Assembly (NCBI GenBank): GCA_947293975.1
Contig: CAMYPV010000036.1
Span: forward strand, 1 to 12,170
DNA length: 12,170 bases
Direction of reading: 5' to 3'
DNA from: an uncultured Ezakiella sp.
GTDB taxonomy: Bacteria > Bacillota > Clostridia > Tissierellales > Peptoniphilaceae
Position 1 is the stretch's first letter, and every line of letters starts with the position of its first letter. Shown in pieces: positions 1 to 7,245 of this stretch. The position numbers were made by a program, and so were the translations under genes. A model generated the notes under the pieces. It was not told the origin of the DNA. It saw only the letters and a program-made list of their open reading frames with translations, and searched no databases.

Positions 1-2079
1 GAGCAATTGATAAGCTTGAAGTCAAAAAAGAACAATTTATTATTGAATTTAAATTTTAATAAAAACATTTTAGATACAAATGAATTATTTTATCAACCGG
101 TAAAGTTTTTAGAAAAGAATTATTCAAGCAATGATGGATATTTAGGAACTGTTGTTAGCAGAATAAATACAGAGAATGATTATGTAAAAGCTATTGAAAC
201 TGCTCTTGGTTCAAGATTACAATTTGTTTTTTCAAAGACAGTTTTTGATGCAAAAAATATGATTGCAGAATTGAACAAGAAAAAGGCAGGTAGAGCTACA
301 TTTTTACCTTTAGATACTACGAATAGTTCTAATCCACAGGTTATGAAGAATAAGCCTAGTGGTGTTATGGGTTTTGCGATTGAATTTATAAAATCTGAAG
401 AGCCGTATAAATCAATAATTTCTTATTTATTAAAAGACATCGTTATAGTAGACAATTTAGATACTGGTATTAAATACCAAAAACAGTATAAGATGATTGT
501 TACGATGAACGGCGAGCAGTTAAATCAATATGGATCTATAACAGGTGGAACATCGTATAAAGAAAAGGATACACCACTATCAATCAAGGCTAAAATCACT
601 GAGATTAGTGAGGAAATCAAGCTTATAGATTCAGAAACAGAAATAGTAAATCAAAAATTTGAATCAAATAAGACTTATTTAGAAAATGCTGAGACTGATT
701 TAAACTTAAATAATCAAAAACAAATAGATTTAAACTCAGATATTGTTATCTTAAAAAGTAAGATATCTCAGCTTGAAAAAGAGCTTGACGATTTAAAAAT
801 AAATTATAACAAGAAATTATCGGACAAAAATAGTATTAAAGCTGAATTAGAGTCATATGAAAAACATGATGGATTAAAAATTGTAGAAATTGACACAATA
901 AAGTTAAATCAATTAATTTCAGAAAAGAAAATGTTATCTGAAGAAATTGAAAAGCTTGAAATGTTAAGGCAAGACAGTGTTGATAATATTCTAAAGAGAA
1001 ATAATGTAGAGTATAAAATTGAAAGTTCATTGTTAAAGTTAGATGAATTGGAAAAAATAAATTTAGAATTAGAAAATAAGATTGTCGAGTCAAAGGATTT
1101 GTTGAAAAATATTGAGACAGACATATCAAACACTCTTTCTAAGTTATCTGAAGCAGAGGAGCTTCAAAAGCAAGATGATGAAATCATTATTGCTTTACAA
1201 AATAGTAAGAATGATTTTAGAAATAAAATCTTAGAAATAGATAGCTTAATAAGAAATTTACAAGATGATATAAATAAAATCGACAATAGAATCAATCAGC
1301 AAATGTTGAAAGAAGCTCGATTAGATGAAAGTTTACAAAATTCAAAGATTATATTGGAAGAAAAATCAATTGATTTTGATGAATTTATCAGCTCTATAAG
1401 AGATGTAAAAAATTTAAAATATAAACGTGATCGTATTTCTGAGATTGATATTGCTATTGAAGAATTGGGAATGGTAAACTTGAATGCAATTAATGAATTC
1501 AAAGAGTTAAGTGAAAGAAAAGATTTTTATGAAAAGCAAATTTCAGATATACAAAAAGCCATAAGTGATCTTAATACCATTGTTGCAAATATTAATCGCG
1601 ACATGAAGTCACAGTTTAAAGATAATATGGTTAAGATTAGAGAAAACTTTAAGAAGGTTTTTGTAAAGTTATTTAATGGTGGTGAGGCTGATTTATTTTT
1701 GGTTGATGAGTCTGATCCTTTAAATTCAGGCATTAATATAGTTGCAAAACCACCAGGAAAGAAATTACAAGCATTAAGTTTACTCTCTGGTGGTGAAAAA
1801 ACTTTAACAGCAATGGCATTATTATTTGCTATATTGCAGTTAAAGCCAGCACCATTTTGTATTCTTGATGAAATTGATGCGGCGCTTGATGATGTAAACA
1901 TTTCAAGATATACAAAGTTTTTAAGAGAATTATCAAGGGATTCTCAGTTCTTAATTATAACTCATAGAAAGACGACACTTGAAGTTGCAGATACAATTTA
2001 TGGTGTATGTATGCGTGATAAAGGTGTGAGTGAAATAATAAGTGTAAGAGTTGAAGACTATATTGAGGAGGTTGTATAG
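1..2079 (+). CDS. smc: Chromosome partition protein SMC, C-terminal part (5' end outside window)
   Basis: SMC is the ATPase of the SMC-ScpA-ScpB condensin-like complex, which organises and helps segregate the chromosome on the nucleoid. The frame is open from base 1, so the in-frame TTG at 7 is not the real start; the N-terminal head with Walker A and the first coiled coil lie upstream. What remains, about 690 residues of a family usually near 1,180, begins with the hinge (about nt 100-550, ending with the glycine motif GSITGG at nt 532-549). A long charged coiled coil follows (to about nt 1,560). The C-terminal ATPase head has the ABC signature LSGGE at nt 1783-1797, the Walker B ILDEID at nt 1861-1878 and the H-loop motif ITHRK at about nt 1957-1971. 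All head motifs look intact. The stop overlaps the ftsY start by one base, so the two are probably co-transcribed. Confidence 0.97.
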   Translation, partial: EQLISLKSKKNNLLLNLNFNKNILDTNELFYQPVKFLEKNYSSNDGYLGTVVSRINTENDYVKAIETALGSRLQFVFSKTVFDAKNMIAELNKKKAGRATFLPLDTTNSSNPQVMKNKPSGVMGFAIEFIKSEEPYKSIISYLLKDIVIVDNLDTGIKYQKQYKMIVTMNGEQLNQYGSITGGTSYKEKDTPLSIKAKITEISEEIKLIDSETEIVNQKFESNKTYLENAETDLNLNNQKQIDLNSDIVILKSKISQLEKELDDLKINYNKKLSDKNSIKAELESYEKHDGLKIVEIDTIKLNQLISEKKMLSEEIEKLEMLRQDSVDNILKRNNVEYKIESSLLKLDELEKINLELENKIVESKDLLKNIETDISNTLSKLSEAEELQKQDDEIIIALQNSKNDFRNKILEIDSLIRNLQDDINKIDNRINQQMLKEARLDESLQNSKIILEEKSIDFDEFISSIRDVKNLKYKRDRISEIDIAIEELGMVNLNAINEFKELSERKDFYEKQISDIQKAISDLNTIVANINRDMKSQFKDNMVKIRENFKKVFVKLFNGGEADLFLVDESDPLNSGINIVAKPPGKKLQALSLLSGGEKTLTAMALLFAILQLKPAPFCILDEIDAALDDVNISRYTKFLRELSRDSQFLIITHRKTTLEVADTIYGVCMRDKGVSEIISVRVEDYIEEVV

Positions 2080-3332
2080 TGTTTAATTGGATAAAAAAGA
2101 AATTAAAAAAGGTTGATAACGAAGAAATAGTTGAAGTATCTGAAAAAATCGAGGAAGGTATTGACGATTTATCAGATAAAATATCAGATTCAGTTGAGTC
2201 TGCAACTGAAAAGCTCGATGAGATTTCTAAGACGGTTGAAGATAAAGTTGATGAAGTTATCGAACCGAAAGCTCAAAAAATTGAAGAAAAAGTCATTGAA
2301 GTAAAGGATGCAGTACAACAAGAGGTTAAAAAAGCTACTGGAAATAAAACTGAATTAAAGCTTGTAAAAGAAAGTATTGATAACAAAGAAAACGAAGATG
2401 AAAAACCAGAAGAACAAGGTATGTTTAAAAGGCTTTTTAATGGTCTTAACAAAACAAGAAAGAATTTGGTTTATCAAATAAATTCTGTGTTTTCATCAAA
2501 TGAGATTAATGACGATTTTTATGACGAGCTTGAAGAGGTTCTTGTAATGAGCGATATCGGAGCAAGAACAACTATGACGATTATTGATGAATTAAGAGAC
2601 AGACTTGTTGATAAAAATATTCATGAAGCTGATAAGGCAAAAGAAGTTTTAAAACAAGTAATGATTGATGTTTTAAATGAAAATGTAAAATCAAATGATT
2701 TAAATCTTATGCCGCTTCCTTCAATTGTAATGTTAGTTGGCGTTAATGGCGTTGGTAAAACAACAACAGTAGGAAAGCTAGCATATCAATTTAAACAGGA
2801 GGGTATGAGTGTTGCAATCATTGCGGCAGATACATTTAGAGCTGCGGCAATTGACCAATTAGAAGTATGGGGCGAGAGAGCCGGAGTAAAAATTATAAGC
2901 CAAAAAGAAGGTGCTGACCCAGCTAGTGTTGTATTTGATGGGCTTGATTATTCAATTAAAAATAATATTGATATTACAATTATTGATACAGCAGGTCGTT
3001 TACACAATAAAGTTAATTTAATGAATGAGCTTAATAAAATTAAAAGAATTATTGACAAGAAAATGCCTAATGCAACAATGGAAGTTATAATGGCACTTGA
3101 TGCAACGACTGGTCAAAATGCTCTTCTACAATTAAATGAATTTAAAGAAGCTGCAAATGTAACAGGCGTAGCTCTAACAAAATTAGACGGCACTGCAAAA
3201 GGTGGCGTGATTATACCAATTCAACACGAGGAAGGTATACCAGTAAAAATTATTGGTGTTGGTGAAAGTATTTATGATTTACAACCATTTGATCCAAAAT
3301 TATTTGTTGAAGCAATTTTTGAAGAAAATTAA
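2079..3332 (+). CDS. ftsY: Signal recognition particle receptor FtsY (SRP GTPase)
   Basis: FtsY is the membrane-associated SRP receptor. It pairs with Ffh in a GTP-dependent complex that delivers translating ribosomes to the Sec translocon. Of 417 residues, the last 300 or so form the NG domain: P-loop GVNGVGKTTT (221-230), DTFRAAA (251-257), DTAGR (303-307) and TKLDG (367-371). The first 110 residues are a charged, mostly acidic extension. It starts with a basic-hydrophobic stretch (MFNWIKKKLKK) and continues with hydrophobic residues spaced 3-4-4, suggesting a long amphipathic helix. A second basic amphipathic segment (about 113-130) precedes the N domain, as in other FtsY proteins that bind lipid there. 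The GTG start at 2079 overlaps the smc TAG by one base and has an SD, GAGGAGG, at 2065-2071. No terminator is apparent after it. Confidence 0.97.
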   Translation: MFNWIKKKLKKVDNEEIVEVSEKIEEGIDDLSDKISDSVESATEKLDEISKTVEDKVDEVIEPKAQKIEEKVIEVKDAVQQEVKKATGNKTELKLVKESIDNKENEDEKPEEQGMFKRLFNGLNKTRKNLVYQINSVFSSNEINDDFYDELEEVLVMSDIGARTTMTIIDELRDRLVDKNIHEADKAKEVLKQVMIDVLNENVKSNDLNLMPLPSIVMLVGVNGVGKTTTVGKLAYQFKQEGMSVAIIAADTFRAAAIDQLEVWGERAGVKIISQKEGADPASVVFDGLDYSIKNNIDITIIDTAGRLHNKVNLMNELNKIKRIIDKKMPNATMEVIMALDATTGQNALLQLNEFKEAANVTGVALTKLDGTAKGGVIIPIQHEEGIPVKIIGVGESIYDLQPFDPKLFVEAIFEEN

Positions 3333-3351
3333 AAATATTTCTGAAAAAAGC

Positions 3352-3380
3352 TTGACAAGCGTTGAAATGAATGGTAAAAT
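3352..3380 (+). promoter_or_regulatory. Sigma-A type promoter upstream of ylxM
   Basis: TTGACA at 3352-3357 and TAAAAT at 3375-3380 are separated by 17 bases, a full-consensus -35 and a -10 differing from TATAAT at one position. Transcription would start near 3386-3388 and give a leader of about 29 bases before the ylxM ATG. The promoter sits in the 83-base gap after ftsY, the largest gap in the window. It probably drives ylxM through rplS. The -35 lies inside a short palindrome (GCTTG-A-CAAGC, 3350-3360). This is read from sequence only; no start site has been mapped. Confidence 0.8.
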
Positions 3381-3405
3381 AAATGAGTCAACAAAAAACA
3401 TTGAC

Positions 3406-3411
3406 AGGTGG
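3406..3411 (+). promoter_or_regulatory. Ribosome binding site that decides the ylxM start
   Basis: AGGTGG lies 4 bases before the ATG at 3416. The in-frame ATG at 3383 has no SD and lies upstream of the transcription start predicted from the promoter at 3352-3380, so it could not be used in that transcript. The ffh gene uses a similar GGTG site with the same short spacing. Confidence 0.7.
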
Positions 3412-3415
3412 TATT

Positions 3416-3757
3416 ATGATTTATCATTTTGAGGCAAGTGTTTTGTATGATTTCTATAATACTCTTTTGACAGATAAGCAAAGAGATGTTATTGATCTTT
3501 ATTATAATGATGACTTGACTATGATTGAAATTGCAGATAATCTCGGAATTTCAAAACAGGCAGTTAGTAATTTAGTAAAGTCAGCAAATAACAATCTACA
3601 AAAGTATGAGCAAGACCTTCATTTAGCAGAAATGTTTTATAAAGTTCAAAGCATTAAAGAACGTTTAAAAAAATTAGCGAATGATGGTACTCTTTCAAAA
3701 GAAACAATAGAAGAAATCAAAAGTATTATTAATGAGTTTGAAAGTATTGAAAGGTGA
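3416..3757 (+). CDS. ylxM: YlxM family HTH protein, putative SRP pathway regulator
   Basis: YlxM/p13 proteins are small helix-turn-helix proteins, nearly always encoded beside ffh in Bacillota, and are thought to modulate the SRP pathway. At 113 residues from this start the length is typical. The segment from LLTDKQR (17-23) through IADNLGISKQAVSNLVK (39-55) is a clear sigma-70 region-4-like helix-turn-helix. The C-terminal half is charged and helical. I chose ATG 3416 over ATG 3383 because it has an SD, lies downstream of the predicted transcription start, and matches the usual family N-terminus (a short lead, then the LYDFYNTLLT-type motif). The longer form would add 11 residues (MSQQKTLTGGI). 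Three bases separate its stop from ffh. The exact biochemical role of the family is not well settled. Confidence 0.93.
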   Translation: MIYHFEASVLYDFYNTLLTDKQRDVIDLYYNDDLTMIEIADNLGISKQAVSNLVKSANNNLQKYEQDLHLAEMFYKVQSIKERLKKLANDGTLSKETIEEIKSIINEFESIER

Positions 3758-3760
3758 TAT

Positions 3761-5092
3761 ATGTTTGAGAGTTTAGGAGAAAGAATACAATCGACCCTTG
3801 CAAAAATTACTGGAAAGGGCAAGTTAACTGAAAAAGATGTTGAGCTTGTAATGAGAGAAGTCAAGATGGCACTTCTTGAGGCTGATGTAAACTTTAAAGT
3901 TGTTAAAGATTTTATAAAAGTCGTAAAAGAACGCTGTGTTGGCAATGAAGTTATGGAAAGCTTGACACCTGCACAACAGGTAATAAAAATTGTTAATGAA
4001 GAACTCACAACAATTATGGGAGGCAAAGAAGAAAAATTAGATTTTTCAAAAAAGCCAACAATAATTATGATGTGTGGTTTGCAAGGTGCTGGTAAAACAA
4101 CTACAAGTGCTAAACTTGCAGGTCTATTAAAAAAAGATGGCAAGAGGCCAATGCTTGTAGGAGTAGATATTTATAGGCCGGCCGCAATTAAGCAATTACA
4201 AGTTGTCGGGGAACAAGTTGGTGTTCCTGTATTTGAAAAGGGGACACAGGAACCGGCAAAGACAGCAAAAGAAGCTCTGGATTATGCTTTATTAAACAAT
4301 CATGATGTTATTCTTATTGATACGGCAGGTCGACTCCATATTGATGAGGAGCTAATGAATGAGCTTAAAAGAATAAAAGAAGCTGTACCAGTTAGCGAAA
4401 CATTACTTGTTATTGATGCAATGACAGGTCAGGATGCTGTAAATGTTGGTAAAACATTTAATGAAATGCTAGAGCTTACAGGAGTAGTATTAACGAAACT
4501 CGATGGCGATGCACGTGGTGGTGCGGCATTAAGTATTAGGCAGGTTGTAGATAAACCAATTAAATTTATCACAACTGGTGAAAAACTTGATAAAATTGAA
4601 AGCTTTAAACCAGACAGATTGGCTGGAAGAATTTTGGGAATGGGCGACGTTCTTACATTAATTGAAAAAGCTGAAGCTGCTTATGATGAGAAAAAAGCAA
4701 AAGAGCTTGAACAAAAGATGAGAGAAATGAGCTTTACACTTGATGATTTCTTAGATCAAATGGAACAAGTTCGCAAGATGGGTCCATTAAATGAATTGCT
4801 AGGAATGATTCCAGGACTCGGCAATAACAAAGCTTTAAAGAATATTCAAGTTGATGAAAAGCAAATGAACAGAATAGAAGCAATTATCAAGAGCATGACA
4901 AAATCTGAAAGGCAAGACCCTGAGATTATTGATCAATCTAGAAAAAACAGAATAGCATCTGGTTCTGGAGTAAATTCTAACGAAGTTACCAAGCTTCTAA
5001 AACAGTTTAAAGATACAAAGAAAATGATGAAAAAATTTAATCAGATGTCAAAAAAATCAAAAGGAAGAATGGGTTTACCATTCTTTAAATAA
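3761..5092 (+). CDS. ffh: Signal recognition particle protein Ffh (SRP54)
   Basis: Ffh is the protein subunit of the SRP. It binds signal sequences as they leave the ribosome, binds 4.5S/scRNA, and docks with FtsY at the membrane. The 443 residues follow the normal order. The N helical bundle (1-about 95) leads to the G domain with GLQGAGKTTT (106-115), DTAGR (187-191) and TKLDGD (245-250). The methionine-rich M domain (about 297-443) contains the RNA-binding helix-turn-helix around SRKNRIASGSG and a glycine/methionine finger region near MGPLNELLGMIPGLG. The SD AAGGTG overlaps the ylxM stop and lies 4 bases before the ATG. No SRP RNA gene is visible in this window. Nothing is missing or truncated. 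Confidence 0.98.
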   Translation: MFESLGERIQSTLAKITGKGKLTEKDVELVMREVKMALLEADVNFKVVKDFIKVVKERCVGNEVMESLTPAQQVIKIVNEELTTIMGGKEEKLDFSKKPTIIMMCGLQGAGKTTTSAKLAGLLKKDGKRPMLVGVDIYRPAAIKQLQVVGEQVGVPVFEKGTQEPAKTAKEALDYALLNNHDVILIDTAGRLHIDEELMNELKRIKEAVPVSETLLVIDAMTGQDAVNVGKTFNEMLELTGVVLTKLDGDARGGAALSIRQVVDKPIKFITTGEKLDKIESFKPDRLAGRILGMGDVLTLIEKAEAAYDEKKAKELEQKMREMSFTLDDFLDQMEQVRKMGPLNELLGMIPGLGNNKALKNIQVDEKQMNRIEAIIKSMTKSERQDPEIIDQSRKNRIASGSGVNSNEVTKLLKQFKDTKKMMKKFNQMSKKSKGRMGLPFFK

Positions 5093-5106
5093 GAGGAGGT
5101 GTAAAG

Positions 5107-5397
5107 ATGGCAGTAAAAATTAGATTAAGAAGAATGGGCTCAAAAAAGAATCCTTACTATCGTGTTATAGTTGCTGATTCAAGAGCTCCAAGAAATGGTA
5201 GATTTATTGAAGAAATCGGATTCTATAATCCAGTTAGCAACCCAAAAAGCTGTAAAATCGATGGCGATAGAGCAGAATATTGGATTGGAGTTGGAGCTAA
5301 ACCAACTGATACAGTAAATTATCTATTGAAAAAATACAATGTATTGACAAATACAAAAGTAGAAGTAAAAGAAGAAGCTAAAGAAACTGAGGTATAG
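5107..5397 (+). CDS. rpsP: 30S ribosomal protein S16
   Basis: S16 is a primary-tier 30S subunit protein that binds the 5' domain of 16S rRNA and is needed for small-subunit assembly. The 96 residues begin MAVKIRLRRMGSKKNPYYR and continue with RAPRNGRFIEEIGFYNP, both diagnostic of the family. A short acidic tail (VEVKEEAKETEV) closes the protein; such tails are variable in the family. A strong SD, AGGAGG at 5094-5099, lies 7 bases before the ATG, fitting high expression. It sits 14 bases after ffh and one base before khpA. Confidence 0.98.
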   Translation: MAVKIRLRRMGSKKNPYYRVIVADSRAPRNGRFIEEIGFYNPVSNPKSCKIDGDRAEYWIGVGAKPTDTVNYLLKKYNVLTNTKVEVKEEAKETEV

Positions 5398-5398
5398 T

Positions 5399-5635
5399 AT
5401 GCAAGCAAAAGATTTACTAGTTTATTTGGTAGAAAATTTAGTTGAGCACAAAGAGGATGTTAACGTGGATGTTCAAGAAGATGAGCGTTCTATTAATTTA
5501 ACTCTAAGTGTTAATCCAGCTGATATGGGAAAAGTTATTGGCAGAAGAGGTAGAATTGCAAATAGCATTAGAACTATTCTAAAAGCTGCTAACTTTGGCA
5601 CAACAAAAAATGTAAATTTGGAGATAGTTGATTAG
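5399..5635 (+). CDS. khpA: KH-domain RNA-binding protein KhpA
   Basis: KhpA is a small single-KH RNA-binding protein. In Gram-positive bacteria it pairs with KhpB/Jag and influences cell division and RNA-level regulation. The 78 residues are almost entirely one KH domain, with the RNA-contacting GXXG loop as GRRG at 48-51 within MGKVIGRRGRIA. Length and position between rpsP and rimM are standard for Bacillota. The SD is GAGG at 5389-5392, inside the end of rpsP. The TAG stop overlaps the rimM GTG start by one base. Confidence 0.95.
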   Translation: MQAKDLLVYLVENLVEHKEDVNVDVQEDERSINLTLSVNPADMGKVIGRRGRIANSIRTILKAANFGTTKNVNLEIVD

Positions 5636-6135
5636 TGGATCTAATTGAAATTGGAAAAATATCATCAGCTCATGGGCTAAAAGGAACTTTCAAGATTGAA
5701 AGATATATCGATAATATTGATGAATTTGAGAATTTTAATTCAATATTTGTTTTTGGATATCCAGATGCATTTGAAGTTCAAAACGTCACGATAAAAAAAC
5801 AGTCAGTTTATATAAAACTTGACGGTATTGATGATATAAATTCAGTTGAAAAAATTATTGGCTGCTCAATATACGTTAATAGAGATGAACTTAGAGATTT
5901 AGATAAAGACCAATTTTTTCACAACGATTTGATTGGACTTGATGTAATTTATAATTCTAAAAAAATTGGTGTGGTTAAGGATATAATTAATGGTGTTAAT
6001 CAGGATATAATAGTTGTTGAACATAACAATGAAGAGGCACTTATACCTTTCGTAAAACAATTTGTTGAAGATGTTTCGAAGGATGATGGCTTTATTAAGA
6101 TTAATGCTATTGAGGGTTTGATACCATGGTTATAA
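5635..6135 (+). CDS. rimM: 16S rRNA processing / 30S maturation factor RimM
   Basis: RimM binds free 30S subunits near S19 and helps mature the 3' (head) domain of 16S rRNA. Of 166 residues, the first part is the RimM beta-barrel, recognisable from the N-terminal IGKISSAHGLKGTFKI. The second part, from about residue 96, is a PRC-barrel (DLIGLDVIYNSKKIGVVKDI, then ALIPFVKQFVEDV) ending in the usual IEGLIPWL-type tail. The GTG start at 5635 overlaps the khpA stop by one base; only a weak SD (GGAG at 5620-5623) is present, so translation is probably coupled to khpA. The 3' end overlaps trmD by 10 bases. Confidence 0.96.
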   Translation: MDLIEIGKISSAHGLKGTFKIERYIDNIDEFENFNSIFVFGYPDAFEVQNVTIKKQSVYIKLDGIDDINSVEKIIGCSIYVNRDELRDLDKDQFFHNDLIGLDVIYNSKKIGVVKDIINGVNQDIIVVEHNNEEALIPFVKQFVEDVSKDDGFIKINAIEGLIPWL

Positions 6136-6857
6136 ACTGTTTAACTACTTTTCCAGAATTTATTGAATCATTAAGATCATATTCTATTATCAAAAGAGCT
6201 ATTGAAGATGAAAAAATAATATTAAATTCAATTAATATTAGAGATTTTTCTAAAGACAATAATAGTCGAACAGATGATTATCCTTATGGTGGTGGTCTTG
6301 GGATGCTTATGACTTGTCAACCAATTGTAGACGCAATTAGTTCTATTGATAATCCTGGCTTAAGAATTTTCTTGGGGCCAAGTGGAGTAAAGCTAGATCA
6401 AAATTTACTAAACAAACTTTCTAAAGAAGATAATTTAACATTTCTATGTGGTCATTATGAAGGCGTTGATCAAAGAGTTTTAGATAATTACATTGACATT
6501 GAAATTTCTGTTGGTGATTATGTACTAACTGGTGGTGAAATTCCTTTTATGACGGTATTAGATGGTGTGACTAGATTAATTCCAGGTGTTTTGAAAGAAG
6601 ATAAAAGTTATGAAGCTGAGTCTTTTTACAATGGATTGATTGAGCATCCACAATATACTAGGCCGTATGATTTTAATGGCTACAAAGTTCCAGATATTTT
6701 ACTTTCAGGAGATCACGAAAAAATAAGATTATACAATTTAGAACAATCATTAAAAATTACAAAAGAACGTAGACCAGATTTATATGATAGGTTTATGAAT
6801 GAGAATTGTAATGACAAAGATATTATAAAAATTTTAAAAATGAAAGGAGGTAACTAG
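6126..6857 (+). CDS. trmD: tRNA (guanine-37-N1) methyltransferase TrmD
   Basis: TrmD uses S-adenosylmethionine to methylate N1 of G37, next to the anticodon, which prevents +1 frameshifting; it is usually essential. The 243 residues show the SPOUT trefoil-knot motifs in order: DDYPYGGGLGM, LGPSG, CGHYEGVDQR, GDYVLTGGE and TRLIPGVL, then HPQYTRP. The residue aligned with the proposed catalytic Asp (EDSF in Escherichia/Haemophilus) is Glu165 here (AESF), an acidic replacement I recall from clostridial TrmD. It starts 10 bases inside rimM, with GAGGG at 6112-6116 as SD. Its last codons carry the strong SD of rplS. Confidence 0.97.
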   Translation: MVINCLTTFPEFIESLRSYSIIKRAIEDEKIILNSINIRDFSKDNNSRTDDYPYGGGLGMLMTCQPIVDAISSIDNPGLRIFLGPSGVKLDQNLLNKLSKEDNLTFLCGHYEGVDQRVLDNYIDIEISVGDYVLTGGEIPFMTVLDGVTRLIPGVLKEDKSYEAESFYNGLIEHPQYTRPYDFNGYKVPDILLSGDHEKIRLYNLEQSLKITKERRPDLYDRFMNENCNDKDIIKILKMKGGN

Positions 6858-6858
6858 G

Positions 6859-7203
6859 ATGAATGTACTAGATGCTTTAAATAGAGAACAACTAAAATCT
6901 GATATTCCAAGTTTTAATGTTGGAGATACAGTACAAGTACACTACAAGGTTGTAGAAGGTACAAGAGAAAGAATTCAAATTTATGAAGGAACAGTTATTA
7001 AACGTCAAGGTGGTGCTGTTCAAGAAACTTTTACAGTTAGAAGACTTTCATACGGTGTTGGTGTTGAGAGAACTTTCCCACTTCACTCACCAAGAATTGA
7101 CAAAATCGTTGTAGTTAGAAAAGGCCGTGTTCGTCGTGCTAAACTTTACTACTTAAGAAATCGTCAAGGTAAGGCAGCAAAAGTTAAAGAAGTTAGATAC
7201 TAA
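6859..7203 (+). CDS. rplS: 50S ribosomal protein L19
   Basis: L19 lies at the 30S-50S interface and contributes to intersubunit bridges. The 114 residues include the family blocks FNVGDTVQVHYKVVEGTRER, QIYEGTVIKRQGG, TFTVRRLSYGVGVERTFP and RRAKLYYLRNRQGKAAKV. The SD AAAGGAGGT (6843-6851) lies within the 3' end of trmD, 8 bases before the ATG; only one base separates the genes. This leaves no room for the L19 leader RNA found before rplS in some Bacillota. An intrinsic terminator follows 4 bases after the stop. Confidence 0.98.
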   Translation: MNVLDALNREQLKSDIPSFNVGDTVQVHYKVVEGTRERIQIYEGTVIKRQGGAVQETFTVRRLSYGVGVERTFPLHSPRIDKIVVVRKGRVRRAKLYYLRNRQGKAAKVKEVRY

Positions 7204-7207
7204 AATT

Positions 7208-7230
7208 AAGGGGCCTATGCCCCTTTTTTT
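7208..7230 (+). terminator. Intrinsic terminator after rplS
   Basis: A perfect 7-bp stem, AAGGGGC (7208-7214) and GCCCCTT (7219-7225), encloses a CTAT loop. The T run spans 7224-7230, beginning with the last two bases of the stem. This is the only clear rho-independent terminator in the window. It should end the ylxM-rplS transcript, at least in part. Confidence 0.92.
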
Positions 7231-7235
7231 ATAAT

Positions 7236-7241
7236 GGAGGG
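7236..7241 (+). promoter_or_regulatory. Ribosome binding site that decides the rbgA start
   Basis: GGAGGG lies 4 bases before ATG 7246. The earlier in-frame ATG at 7234 overlaps this SD and would add MEGC, which is not part of the family. The SD therefore supports the start at 7246. Confidence 0.75.
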
Positions 7242-7245
7242 ATGT

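Noticed and set aside
7..9. TTG at 7 as a genuine start of a short SMC-like protein
   Set aside because: The frame is open to base 1 and the protein begins just before the hinge; it is smc cut by the window edge.
836..1901. Minus-strand open frames opposite smc (and similar ones opposite ffh, comM, dprA and topA)
   Set aside because: They lie opposite well-conserved genes, lack family similarity I can recognise, and have low-complexity composition; they are shadow frames.
3383..3415. Longer ylxM beginning at ATG 3383
   Set aside because: No SD, and the codon lies upstream of the start site predicted from the promoter; the extra residues do not fit the family N-terminus.
5344..5371. TTGACA-16-TAAAAG near the end of rpsP
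   Set aside because: Weak -10, off-optimal spacing and a fully coding context; not enough to call a promoter.
6493..6521. TTGACA-17-GATTAT inside trmD as an internal promoter for rplS
   Set aside because: The -10 matches at only 4 of 6 positions, and such pairs are expected by chance in A+T-rich coding sequence.
6840..6858. Possible L19 leader RNA before rplS
   Set aside because: trmD and rplS are one base apart, so there is no space for a leader, and no leader-like structure is evident.
7230..7235. TATAAT right after the terminator as a promoter for rbgA
   Set aside because: The -35 region is poor (TTAAGG at 18 bases) and lies in the terminator stem; transcription would start at about 7242, downstream of the rbgA SD.
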